Shown in pieces: positions 44,301 to 56,126 of a stretch of DNA of 64,000 bases (positions are counted from its first letter, which is position 1; the number at the start of each line of letters is the position of its first letter). The position numbers and the translations under genes are program-made. Origin of the DNA: Macrostomum hystrix (taxonomy: Eukaryota; Platyhelminthes; Macrostomidae). The notes below the pieces were generated by a model. That model was not told the origin of the DNA, ran no database searches, and saw only the letters and a program-made list of their open reading frames with translations. The stretch lies in contig CATNEN010000038.1 of the NCBI GenBank assembly GCA_950097015.1, forward strand, positions 9,496,001 through 9,560,000. The letters run 5' to 3'.

Positions 44301-47300
44301 ATCTCAGTCCTGTCTGTGTCATCTCAGTCCTGTCTGTGTCATCTCAGTCCTGTCTGTGTCATCTCAGTCCTGTCTGTGTCATCTCAGTAAAAGTCTGTGT
44401 CATCTCAGTCAAGTCTGTGTCATCTCAGTCCTGTCTGTGTCATCTCAGTCCTGTCTGTGTCATCTCAGTCCTGTCTGTGTCATCTCAGTCCAGTCTGTCT
44501 CATCTCAGTCCAGTCTGTGTCATCTCAGTCCAGTCTGTCTCATCTCAGTCCAGTCTGTCTCATCTCAGTCCAGTCTGTGTCATCTCAGTCCAGTCTGTCT
44601 CATCTCAGTCCAGTCTGTGTCATCTCAGTCCAGTGTGTATCATCTCAGTCCAGTCTGTGTCATTTCAGTAAAAGTCTGTGTCATCTCAGTCCAGTCTGTC
44701 TCATCTCAGTCCTGTCTGTGTCATCTCAGTCCTGTCTGTGTCATCTCAGTACTGTCTGTGTCATCTCAGTCCAGTCTGTCTCATCTCAGTCCTGTCTGTG
44801 TCATCTCAGTCCTGTCTGTGTCATCTCAGTACTGTCTGTGTCATCTCAGTCCAGTCTGTCTCATCTCAGTCCAGTCTGTGTCATCTCAGTCCAGTCTGTC
44901 TCATCTCAGTCCAGTCTGTCTCATCTCAGTCCAGTCTGTGTCATCTCAGTCCAGTCTGTCTCATCTCAGTCCAGTCTGTGTCATCTCAGTCCAGTGTGTA
45001 TCATCTCAGTCCAGTCTGTGTCATTTCAGTCCAGTCTGTGTCATCTCAGTACTGTCTGTCTCATCTCAGTCCAGTCTGTGTCATCTCAGTCCAGTGTGTA
45101 TCATCTCAGTCCAGTCTGTCTCATCTCAGTCCAGTCTGTCTCATCTCAGTCCAGTCTGTCTCATCTCAGTCCAGTCTGTCTCATCTCAGTCCAGTCTGTG
45201 TCATCTCAGTCCAGTCTGTGTCATCTCAGTAAAAGTCTGTGTCATCTCAGTCCAGTCTGTCTCATCTCAGTCCAGTCTGTGTCATCTCAGTCCAGTCTGT
45301 GTCATCTCAGTAAAAGTCTGTGTCATCTCAGTCCAGTCTGTCTCATCTCAGTCCAGTCTGTGTCATCTCAGTCCAGTCTGTGTCATCTCAGTAAAAGTCT
45401 GTGTCATCTCAGTCCAGTCTGTCTCATCTCAGTCCAGTCTGTGTCATCTCAGTCCAGTCTGTGTCATCTCAGTAAAAGTCTGTGTCATCTCAGTCCAGTC
45501 TGTCTCATCTCAGTCCAGTCTGTGTCATCTCAGTCCAGTCTGTGTCATCTCAGTAAAAGTCTGTGTCATCTCAGTCCAGTCTGTCTCATCTCAGTCCAGT
45601 CTGTGTCATCTCAGTCCAGTCTGTGTCATCTCAGTCCAGTCTGTCTCATCTCAGTCCAGTCTGTGTCATCTCAGTCCAGTCTGTCTCATCTCAGTCCAGT
45701 CTGTGTCATCTCAGTCCAGTCTGTGTCATCTCAGTCCAGTCTGTCTCATCTCAGTCCAGTCTGTGTCATCTCAGTCCAGTCTGTCTCATCTCAGTCCAGT
45801 CTGTGTCATCTCAGTCCAGTGTGTATCATCTCAGTCCAGTCTGTGTCATCTCAGTACTGTCTGTCTCATCTCAGTCCAGTCTGTGTCATCTCAGTCCAGT
45901 GTGTATCATCTCAGTCCAGTCCGTGTCATCTCAGTAAAAGTCTGTGTCATCTCAGTCCTGTCTGTGTCATCTCAGTCCTGTCTGTGTCATCTCAGTCCTG
46001 TCTGTGTCATCTCAGTCCTGTCTGTGTCATCTCAGTAAAAGTCTGTGTCATCTCAGTCAAGTCTGTCTCATCTCAGACCTGTCTGTGTCATCTCAGTCCT
46101 GTCTGTGTCATCTCAGTCCTGTCTGTGTCATCTCAGTCCTGTCTGTGTCATCTCAGTCCAGTCTGTGTCATCTCAGTCCTGTCTGTGTCATCTCAGTCCT
46201 GTCTGTGTCATCTCAGTCCTGTCTGTGTCATCTCAGTCCTGTCTGTGTCATCTCAGTAAAAGTCTGTGTCATCTCAGTCAAGTCTGTCTCATCTCAGACC
46301 TGTCTGTGTCATCTCAGTCCTGTCTGTGTCATCTCAGTCCTGTCTGTGTCATCTCAGTCCTGTCTGTGTCATCTCAGTCCTGTCTGTGTCATCTCAGTCC
46401 AGTCTGTGTCATCTCAGTCCTGTCTGTGTCATCTCAGTCCTGTCTGTGTCATCTCAGTCCTGTCTGTGTCATCTCAGTCCAGTCTGTGTCATCTCAGTCC
46501 AGTCTGTCTCATCTCAGTCCAGTCTGTGTCATCTCAGTCCAGTGTGTATCATCTCAGTCCAGTCTGTGTCATCTCAGTACTGTCTGTCTCATCTCAGTCC
46601 AGTCTGTGTCATCTCAGTCCAGTGTGTATCATCTCAGTCCAGTCTGTCTCATCTCAGTCCAGTCAGTCTCATCTCAGTACTGTCTGTCTCATCTCAGTCC
46701 AATCTGTCTCATCTCAGTCCTGTCTGTGTCATCTCAGTCCTGTCTGTGTCATCTCAGTCCTGTCTGTGTCATCTCAGTACTGTCTGTCTCATCTCAGTCC
46801 AGTCTGTGTCATCTCAGTCCAGTGTGTATCATCTCAGTCCAGTCTGTCTCATCTCAGTCCAGTCTGTCTCATCTCAGTCCAGTCTGTCTCATCTCAGTCC
46901 AGTCTGTCATCTCAGTACTGTCTGTCTCATCTCAGTCCAATCTGTCTCATCTCAGTCCTGTCTGTGTCATCTCAGTCCTGTCTGTGTCATCTCAGTAAAA
47001 GTCTGTGTCATCTCAGTCCTGTCTGTGTCATCTCAGTCCTGTCTGTGTCATCTCAGTCCTGTCTGTGTCATCTCAGTCCTGTCTGTGTCATCTCAGTCCT
47101 GTCTGTGTCATCTCAGTCCTGTCTGTGTCATCTCAGTCCTGTCTGTGTCATCTCAGTAAAAGTCTGTGTCATCTCAGTCAAGTCTGTCTCATCTCAGACC
47201 TGTCTGTGTCATCTCAGTCCTGTCTGTGTCATCTCAGTCCTGTCTGTGTCATCTCAGTCCTGTCTGTGTCATCTCAGTCCTGTCTGTGTCATCTCAGTCC

Positions 47301-50300
47301 AGTCTGTGTCATCTCAGTCCTGTCTGTGTCATCTCAGTCCTGTCTGTGTCATCTCAGTCCTGTCTGTGTCATCTCAGTCCTGTCTGTGTCATCTCAGTAA
47401 AAGTCTGTGTCATCTCAGTCAAGTCTGTGTCATCTCAGTCCTGTCTGTGTCATCTCAGTCCTGTCTGTGTCATCTCAGTCCTGTCTGTGTCATCTCAGTC
47501 CAGTCTGTCTCATCTCAGTCCAGTCTGTGTCATCTCAGTCCAGTCTGTCTCATCTCAGTCCAGTCTGTCTCATCTCAGTCCAGTCTGTGTCATCTCAGTC
47601 CAGTCTGTCTCATCTCAGTCCAGTCTGTGTCATCTCAGTCCAGTGTGTATCATCTCAGTCCAGTCTGTGTCATTTCAGTAAAAGTCTGTGTCATCTCAGT
47701 CCAGTCTGTCTCATCTCAGTCCTGTCTGTGTCATCTCAGTCCTGTCTGTGTCATCTCAGTACTGTCTGTGTCATCTCAGTCCAGTCTGTCTCATCTCAGT
47801 CCTGTCTGTGTCATCTCAGTCCTGTCTGTGTCATCTCAGTACTGTCTGTGTCATCTCAGTCCAGTCTGTCTCATCTCAGTCCAGTCTGTGTCATCTCAGT
47901 CCAGTCTGTCTCATCTCAGTCCAGTCTGTCTCATCTCAGTCCAGTCTGTGTCATCTCAGTCCAGTCTGTCTCATCTCAGTCCAGTCTGTGTCATCTCAGT
48001 CCAGTGTGTATCATCTCAGTCCAGTCTGTGTCATTTCAGTCCAGTCTGTGTCATCTCAGTACTGTCTGTCTCATCTCAGTCCAGTCTGTGTCATCTCAGT
48101 CCAGTGTGTATCATCTCAGTCCAGTCTGTCTCATCTCAGTCCAGTCTGTCTCATCTCAGTCCAGTCTGTCTCATCTCAGTCCAGTCTGTCATCTCAGTAC
48201 TGTCTGTCTCATCTCAGTCCAATCTGTCTCATCTCAGTCCTGTCTGTGTCATCTCAGTCCTGTCTGTGTCATCTCAGTAAAAGTCTGTGTCATCTCAGTC
48301 CTGTCTGTGTCATCTCAGTCCTGTCTGTGTCATCTCAGTCCTGTCTGTGTCATCTCAGTCCTGTCTGTGTCATCTCAGTCCTGTCTGTGTCATCTCAGTC
48401 CTGTCTGTGTCATCTCAGTCCTGTCTGTGTCATCTCAGTAAAAGTCTGTGTCATCTCAGTCAAGTCTGTCTCATCTCAGACCTGTCTGTGTCATCTCAGT
48501 CCTGTCTGTGTCATCTCAGTCCTGTCTGTGTCATCTCAGTCCTGTCTGTGTCATCTCAGTCCTGTCTGTGTCATCTCAGTCCAGTCTGTGTCATCTCAGT
48601 CCTGTCTGTGTCATCTCAGTCCTGTCTGTGTCATCTCAGTCCTGTCTGTGTCATCTCAGTCCTGTCTGTGTCATCTCAGTAAAAGTCTGTGTCATCTCAG
48701 TCAAGTCTGTGTCATCTCAGTCCTGTCTGTGTCATCTCAGTCCTGTCTGTGTCATCTCAGTCCTGTCTGTGTCATCTCAGTCCTGTCTGTGTCATCTCAG
48801 TAAAAGTCTGTGTCATCTCAGTCAAGTCTGTCTCATCTCAGACCTGTCTGTGTCATCTCAGTCCAGTCTGTCTCATCTCAGTCCAGTCTGTCTCATCTCA
48901 GTCCAGTCTGTGTCATCTCATCCTGTCTGTGTCACCTGAGTACAGTCTGTCACAGCTGAGTGCATCCCGACCACTTTGACCGCAGCTAATCGGCACCTCT
49001 TCCTTCCTGTACGAGCAAACTGTGGCCTGCCTGCGCGACAAGTACAAATGCACAGGTACGCCAGAGGCATGTAGCCTGCGCATGGACCTCCTCATGTCGA
49101 TGCACGACGCAAAAATTGACGACGTCTGCGTGCGCGACCCGCTGCACAAATTCGCCTGGGTGCTGGACGCCTGCGGCCGGGACCGGGTGGCCGACACGCG
49201 GCGCCTCACCGAACTTCGCGGCTTCTACAAGGCGGCCAAATCTGTGGCCGCCGCCGACGGCGAAGACCACGGTGGCGGGGGTGGCAGCGGCAGCGGCGTC
49301 ATGGCCGAGGTGTCGCTGCTGTGCGCCTGTCCGCATGTTCAGGCCACCCTGGCGCTGTGCCTGCTCTCCAGGCTGGACCAGCTGGTCCTGGCTGCGCAGC
49401 TGCCGCGCTCCGATGCCACCTGCCGCTTCTTGGTTCGACTCTTGCAGCTCGGACTGTCGGCTTGGGAGCTGGTCAGGCAGGATGAGCAGCAGCAGCAGCA
49501 GCAGCTCTCTGGCGCTGGCTGGCTCAGCGAAAGTGTCGCCGCCTGCGAGCTGCTGCCCAGCGTGGCTCGCCTGAGGCTGGAAACCCAGCTGCGTCTGGTG
49601 GCCCGGCAGACCAGGCGGCTCATGCCAGGTAGGCGGGAATTGGGCTCAGCTTATCAAATGTAATACCTCAGTTATTGAGTCGTTTCAAACAACTTATGCA
49701 GCAGTATTCAAACGTTCTCTAATGTTGCTAGCAACTGTTGCTACACGGAGATCAACCAACTCACGAAACAGGCAGCTCCAATCTGAATCGGATTGATTAA
49801 TTGAAAATAATAAAATAATATTTATAAAAAAATAATTTTTTTTTTGATAATAATAATTGATTACACCTGCCCCAATTGGTTCAGATGTGCAGCTGACAGC
49901 ACAGCCGCAGCTATTGCGCGGCGCATCTGAAGGCTGCGTACAGCTGTTCAGTCCATGGACTGGGGGGACGCCACACCCACCTTCAATTATCCCAGCTCAT
50001 GCTGGCCGCCATTTAACAGCTGGGTGAACTGAAGCAATGCAGAGTTAATTATCTTGCTAAAGGATACAAATTGTTCCAGTGGAGTCGGGAATCGAACCCC
50101 CGACCTTCAAGTCTTAAGTCCGAAGCCATAACCACAAGGCTACAATCTCTTCCTAATTGACACGCCTGCAGTTTGAAGCCGAGTTGAATATTAAGACAAG
50201 TAGCGTAGTAGGCTGCCACCAGAGTGCACTGAAGCTTCTCGCACCGCGGTCAGGGATTTGCCTCAGACTCGAAGACAAATAAATCGGAGTCGAACAGAGC

Positions 50301-53300
50301 TGTCGCAGGATTTCGGGTTGCACACAATGCCGCTAGTCGTCGGCCATCCTCAACTGGATCTGGTGGTTAGAAGGGATTAAGGTTTATTGTAGATTCCCAA
50401 ACAAAATTTTAGCGGGCTCGCAGGAACATTAAATGGACAGAATAATGGGACGCAACTGTCCAATGAGCAAAGAAATTCACCGATTTACAGATTCTCTCCG
50501 GTCTCGGCCTTTAGCGGGGCACTGTTAATATAGTGCAGACAAAGGTAGGGGTGGCGGACACATCACATGGATTTTATGAATTAAACCTGACATCAGGCAT
50601 ACGTAGGATATACGTACGAGAAACGATCCTAAGACAAGCAGACTTGCTAAAAACAGACATGAGTCATACGTACATTTAAACAGGCACTGTCCTCTAAGGA
50701 TCACGTGAAGCAGGCATCCCTAAGTGTCAAAGTTAAGTTAATTGACTATCGTACTCAATTCACAACTCATGTGCTTATTTACTTGTTATTTACTCTTCAA
50801 AATGACTTGGGGTCAGTGGCAGATCGGCTGACGCGTCCCTGAGCTCGATTCCGCGGTGAGGCCACATTCATTTGAGACGCAGTCGCGGAGAGAAGGCTTG
50901 GGGGCTTGTCGTGCAATTTACGACCTTGGTGGCCCTCGAAAGTGTACACTGCCTGACAATCAAAAAGTCAGGGCACCCACTGTGTCACGCGGTGTACGCG
51001 TGTGCTTACGAGTCAGTGAAATGCCTGGTTGCTCAATTGTTGTTTTATGCTTTGGCTTTCTTCGAAATAAAAGGGACTAGAGTTTCCGGTTCTCAAACAC
51101 TTCATTATCTAGGTCGAATAATTTGACGAATCTCTGAACCTTTACTACGACTTTAGGTGCAGGCATCAGGCCAACATGAGGAAACCTCTGTTAGTATGTT
51201 AATCTATGTGCCACTTGTTGAGTTCATAAGATGCTTCTTTGTCAGTTCTCTTCGGTAAAACAATTTGGCTCAAAATGTTGTAGAATCAATAATTTACTTC
51301 TGGTAGGTGGGTGTGTAGAAATTAATGAAGGTCGCGTCCCATAGCCATCGGCCGGCTCCGCTCTAAGGTTAAAGTTACGAAAAAACCCAATTAATAGAAG
51401 AAAATTTTAACACCGAAGGATGCAAGGCGAAAATAGATTTACTTGGCATTAACAACCGATCAAACGGTACTATAATCTAAAAAGAAGTTTCCGCCAAAAA
51501 GTGCCGGCACACTGGAAGCATATAAAGAGCTGGATGGGATGCATGGTGACTAAAGTCCCGCAGAAACGGTAGCGCAGGTGCGTTTGCACCAAAAAACTAG
51601 CGAGACAAACAAGGAGGAGTTGAAAATCAGTTCAAAAGGCAGTTACGAGTACCTGCCTCAAACTGGCGCCATTAAGAGTGCACTGCTCAGTCCATGTTCT
51701 ACACACAAAGAGACAGACATAAAAACCTTTGTCTTTTGCCTTGCTGAATGAAGTCTAGAATACCAAAAAGCAGCTATAAATTTAAGACTTTTGCAGCACA
51801 AAGCATGGGTTCATTTAATTTCTGCTGTCACACTGTGGGACTTTCTAATTCCCAGACCATTTTACTTCAAGGACAAAAAGTAGGCCTTTCAATTAATGAC
51901 GATTCGCAGTGTTGGAAAATTCCTTATCGAAAAGGAAGATTCTTCTTTTAGCTAATTGCTAATCATTGTTTGCGATAGTCGAAGAAATTTCCCAGAAATC
52001 CAGCTCAGACCGATTAGCCGCCTATTGACTTGTCTAGCTATTTGCGCTGATTAAACTAGACTAGAGCTTCTGAATCTATCCCGCCTACTGAGCAAGTCCT
52101 GCCGCCTCGCCTGAAGTGTTTTAGCTCAGTATCCAGGCCTCCTTTCATTGCGATTGCAAAGTGTTTTGATATTAAGTCGCTTGATTGCTTGTCGTGTGTT
52201 GTCAAAATTCAGTTGAATTATCATAAATACTTGTAAACTATGTTTTGCAGGTTAAAAATATGTTTCGATTGGAGTTGCTTCTGTTGCTTCTCGCCTTTGT
52301 CTGCGTCTTGTCTGTCTGGCTTTCAGAGGTGTTTAAGATGATGGTATTATTTAGAAGCATCGATTAGGCCCTGTACGAGTACTTTAGAATGTACTTACAA
52401 ACAAATTTCACATTTTTAACTGTTAAGAATTAGGACGCTTTTACAGTCAACATCTTTGTCTGAGTGGCAGAGGATTTATTAAGTTCTTTTGCATGCTTAA
52501 TCAAGCAAAGGTTAACGACGCAGTTACTTTAAGATAGTAATTTTTCAAAGATCGGCCAGTCTGCGTGCCTATTTAGGCTTAATTCTTTATTTACACGCTT
52601 GTTTTATAAGCTGGTTTTATCAGATTTTCTGTAATTTTCGTCGAATTTGCCCGACTAAAACGGCACCTTACTATGCAGTACTATAGAGGCCTTATAGAGA
52701 CAGTATTGTATAGTACTGTATTGTATGCTGCTCCTACTCTTCTTTAGCATAGCCAGCAACAGCAAAAACAGTGTGCGCTGTCAAAGCTCTTGATGCAGCT
52801 TTCAGACAGCGTGCCTCGGGGTGCGCAATATTGCGTCCTTAGTGCTTCAAGTGACAATGCGGCGACTCCAGTGCCCCTATGGCCAGTCGTTTCAGCGTCG
52901 TCTGAGGCGCTTTTTGCATTTCGCAATAATAATAATTGATTACACCTGCCCCAATTGAGCCAGGTGTGAAGCCGACAGCACAGCCGCAGCAATTGCGCGG
53001 CCCATCTGAAGGCTGCGTAAGACTGCTCAGTCCATGTGCTGAAACTGAAACAATTGGACGCGACACACAATCTCAATTATCAATTTAATAGCTGGGTAAA
53101 CTGTACCCAGCTATTGTCGTGTGTTGTGAGCCGCCAGGCTTCATGGCTAACCCTGAAGCAAATGCAGAGTTAAGTGTCTTGCTAAAAAACAAAAACTGTT
53201 CCAGTTGAGTTGGGAATCGAACCCCCGACCTTCAATTCGTGGCTCTGAGAATTTTACCACTATGCTACAGCCCCCTATTTTTGTATAACTTGGGTAGAAA

Positions 53301-55902
53301 AGCGCTTTCTCTACAAATATATATATATATATATATAAACTGCTTAAGAACACCACTCATTCTTTCAATTTGCGCTGTCATTTACCGTTACATCAAAGCG
53401 CTTTTTAATTTTGGAGTCTCTCCTTTCTTCGACCCTGGATCTAATCTGAGCTAACTCAAAACTTCTTAGACGAATTTAGACACCGGAATTGTTTTTTTAT
53501 TGGGGTTATAAGCAGTTAGTAACGTGTTCTCCACTGCTAGCCATCATACTAAGCATTGTGGGGGAAATTAAGGCTGCCGTCTTTGAGTATTGGGACTCAT
53601 TCTATTTCCGCAACTTAGCGAGTGTAAATATGTTTTCGCCCTTTCCTTGATAGTTAGTGTCAATTGTCCCCGGTCACTACGAGTATCTGATTTATCCTTT
53701 TCAAATACCTAGTCTTTTAGTCTAAATTTCCCTCTCGGAAGCAAGTTCAAGACATGCCGACAATAACAAGTTAAAACAAAAGAACGAAAATCGCCTTTGA
53801 CTGAGGTGAAACCAGGTCAGAGAAACATCTAAAAATACGTCAGGGTAACCTGGTGTGTTAATCAGGGAAGCGCTGCGAAAAACGGATATAAACTGTTTTT
53901 AATTTACTCGCTCTATACTTGGCCATATAGCCATGCATTTGTCCATTGTAGTTAGCGGCAGATAATTGATTTCCCTAAGCTCAAATTTGCATCGAGGTAT
54001 TATAAATTTGCGGTGGCTTGCGATCAGCTTGGAGGTGGCTGATCGTCCACTTTACGTCACGAGGACCAACCCCAAAACCCAGTGTACACTGCATGGTGAC
54101 GAAAATTCTATGCGAAATGGCCTCCTCGCTGTCAGAGGGTCATTGCTGTTAACAGTTGAAAGACCACGCAATTTTTCCCCTGGGGATAGACTACCCGGGG
54201 GTATTGCAAATACCCCCCTGCCTAAATCCCGGTAGCTCCCCAACCGAGTCAGCATCGTTGAGATTTTCTGTCGAAGACCCTTGTGACAAGAACAACTAAC
54301 ATTGGTTCAAAAGTGGAGAAAAACAATTTTGCCACCAGACAACACAACGAGAACTGATGAATATCTCGACGATGCCGATGTTTTGTGACTCTGGAAGTTT
54401 TTTCATCGGATAGAGCGGAAAGCTTTAGCCCGTGTTCAGCATTTTCATGGCGATTGGTTAAAAATTTTAGGAGACAAAGTTGGTCTTTCTACTGAAATAG
54501 AGAATTATAATAAAATTATTCAAATCAGCATTGCTGAGCATTACTATGGCTAACAGCAACATACTTCTCTACATCCTACAATGTACAGCGTCCGTGCAAG
54601 CCACTGCGGCAGTCCAGCAGCAGCAGATGGAGCAGCAGGACTCGGGCAGTCATCGCCAAAAATCTGGCAAGACCAAGAGGAAAAAGCAGCAGCAACAGGA
54701 ACAACAGCAGCCATCGCTGGTGCTGCCGCCATCCGAAGATGCTCCGCGGCCACCGGCGCTGCCGCTAGTGTGCGCGGGCTCTCGGATCGGGCGCCTGCTG
54801 GCCCGCTACCACTGCGTCCACGTAGCCAGGGAGCTCAAACGAACTGCACCTGATATGCTACAGGTGAGTGGGGCTGACTTTCTGGCCAATCATAGCAAAT
54901 TAAAATATTGTCCAATCAGAGCGAATCTAAAATGTAGCCAAAGGGAAGCTAGAGCTGCTAGCCAATCAGAGCAACTGCAATTAATATCCAGTGAGAGCGA
55001 CCGCAGCTAACAGATAGCGGTGATTGAAATGCTTCGCTTGTCGGTATTCTACGAGTAAATCGTGCAAAAGTAATCGAATATGGCGATTTCAAACGGTCCA
55101 GCAGATCTTTAGCGGTTCAGCCAGCCGGTATCTCCTGCTTCTTTGCTAGTAAGGAGCGCTGCAGCTGAAATTCCGCTCCATTGGGCAAAGCGTCAGCCGT
55201 CAAGCCCTGCTTTGATCTGCTGCGCGACCCTTGCCGTCCCCATTTGCGGTGTATGACCGTAGGTCTCTTGACTCGGTCAATAGGGCACTCTAATAGGCTG
55301 ACTAAGTATTGTCCGTGTAATATGAGACCTAATGCTGAAATCCACCTGCCCAGGTGTCGTGCGACCTGCTGCTGGACCTGCTGGACTCGCTGGCGCCACT
55401 AGACGAAGAATTCGAACCAATGGCCCTGCAGTACCTGGCCGTGCAACTCTGCCAGCTGAAGGAGTCGGCCCGGCCCGCAGCCGCCAAGCCCTCCGTCTCG
55501 GCAGCCGCCGCTGGCTCCGCCTCCGTGTCTGCCGAGGATGACAGGCTGGTTGTCGCCGCTAGCCAGGAGGCGGCCATCGCTCCAGTCATTGTCGTCGGCG
55601 CCGGAGACGAAGCTGTTGAGGAATTCGACGTTGGCCTCGGCGTCGGAGGTGGCGGTGGCGGCGCCAGAGACGCAGAGAGCTGCCGTCAGCTCGACCGGGT
55701 CTTGCAGCGTCTCTGCTCCAAGCTGTTGGCACCGCGAGCCGCCAAGCAGCCGCTGGCCGCCGCACTGCTGGCTCGTTGCTGCCACCATCTGCCGCCGGAG
55801 GATCGGCCTGCCGCGACGCCGACAACTCCTGGCGTAGCCAGCGGGGCGACGCCCTTCTGGAATCGCGCCCGGCCCGTTGCTGGGGGCACCGAAAGTCACT
55901 GA
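41393..55902 (+). CDS. NELFB: Negative elongation factor B (NELF-B/COBRA1)
   Basis: Five exons: 41393-41620, 41857-42276, 48986-49628, 54589-54863 and 55354-55902; 2,115 nt, 704 aa. The ATG at 41393 has A at -3. The order of conserved blocks is that of NELF-B. These are an N-terminal IxxWQxENxIxLPSLxxALPLLD block, then EFYQSxxDLLRERLL, and next a VAVKRLIWEGDPxLF...EVSPLL block. After these come an LRMDLLMSMHDAKIDDVC segment and DPLHKFAWVLDAC. The C-terminal exons are less conserved: a Gln/Lys-rich insert and helical segments that I assign to NELF-B from splice phase and weak resemblance, so they are the least certain part. The protein is a HEAT-like scaffold of the NELF complex, which holds RNA polymerase II at promoter-proximal pauses. 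It is longer than the usual ~580 aa, mainly from the poly-Gln/Lys insert and Gly/Ala-rich spacers. Intron 2 (6.7 kb) is minisatellite. Confidence 0.9.
42283..48955 (+). repeat. 20-bp minisatellite occupying NELF-B intron 2, with higher-order structure
   Basis: More than 300 copies of TCAGTCCAGTCTGTGTCATC and variants (C/T at one site, CCTG for CCAG, a 21-bp TAAAAG form) fill the intron from about +7 of the donor to about 30 bp before the acceptor. Higher-order periods are visible. The TAAAAG variant recurs every 81 bp in 42380-42545 and 45230-45555. A block starting near 42.5 kb recurs exactly 3,010 bp later, and part of it recurs another 1,282 bp on. The unit lacks stops in all three plus frames, giving spurious ORFs of up to 1,034 codons. 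Confidence 0.97.
49845..50150 (-). mobile_element. SINE family A copy, antisense in NELF-B intron 3
   Basis: The reverse complement shows the whole family A order, from TTGTAGCC through CGGGGGTTCGATTCCCGACT, TTTGTATCCTTTAGCAAGAT, CCAGCATGAGCTGGGATAAT, CAGTCCATGGACTGAACAGC and CAATAGCTGCGGCTGTGCTG to an ATTATTATT tail. Confidence 0.9.
50808..51035 (+). mobile_element. SINE family B copy in NELF-B intron 3
   Basis: It has GAGCTCGATTCCGCGGTGAG, CCACATTCATTTGAGACGCA, GCGGAGAGAAGGCTTGGGGG and GTGTACACTGCCTGACAATC. The 3' half is diverged. Confidence 0.8.
51040..52250. other. NELF-B intron 3, central part; nothing recognised
   Basis: Ordinary-looking intronic sequence with short ORFs. A TATA-like CATATAAAGAG occurs near 51520, without further support for a nested gene. 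Confidence 0.35.
52260..52367 (+). CDS. Possible 35-aa hydrophobic micropeptide or signal-peptide exon nested in NELF-B intron 3
   Basis: An ATG ten bases after a TTTTGCAG (acceptor-like) opens a 35-codon frame. It starts MFRLELLLLLLAFVCVLSVW, then an amphipathic SEVFKMM segment, and ends at TAG 52367. The first 22 residues are a strong signal-anchor or signal peptide. A possible donor (GAG then GTGTTT) follows the hydrophobic core, so this could be the first exon of a nested secreted protein. It could also be a free-standing membrane micropeptide, or chance. No homologue is recognised. Confidence 0.25.
   Translation: MFRLELLLLLLAFVCVLSVWLSEVFKMMVLFRSID
52921..53273 (-). mobile_element. SINE family A copy, antisense in NELF-B intron 3, with internal insertion
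   Basis: The reverse complement shows TTGAAGGTCGGGGGTTCGAT, TAGCAAGACACTTAACTCTG, CAGCCTTCAGATG and CAATTGCTGCGGCTGTGCTG with an ATTATTATT tail. The middle carries about 50 extra bases, including a GTACCCAGCTATTG repeat of the neighbouring GCTGGGTA. Confidence 0.85.
53318..53338. repeat. (TA)n microsatellite
   Basis: About ten TA dinucleotides in a row, next to the A-box end of a SINE family A copy. Confidence 0.9.
54197..54217. repeat. Short GC-rich hairpin
   Basis: GGGGGTATT and AATACCCCC flank a 3-nt spacer, within NELF-B intron 3, in a block of C/G runs (54170-54240). Confidence 0.7.
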
Positions 55903-56126
55903 AAACCCAAGTCAAGGTCATTTGATGACCGATTGTGTGACGCTTTGCACATTGTTCAGTTTAGTTAAAGCAAATAGCATTTGTCTAGTTCTGCATCTCT
56001 CTCAATCATCTTGGACAATCCCCCTTGTTCATTCTTTCCCATTTTTAAACATGATTTTTGTCTATGGCAAAAACCGAGTTCAATGGTGTGGAACTGTATA
56101 AATTTTCTTAATTTTCAGTAAAATAC

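Noticed and set aside
42283-48955. Very long ORFs (up to 1,034 codons) encoding Ser/Cys/His-rich repeats
   Set aside because: They exist in all three plus frames because the 20-bp unit has no stop codons. The region lies between two well-supported NELF-B exons with consensus splice sites.
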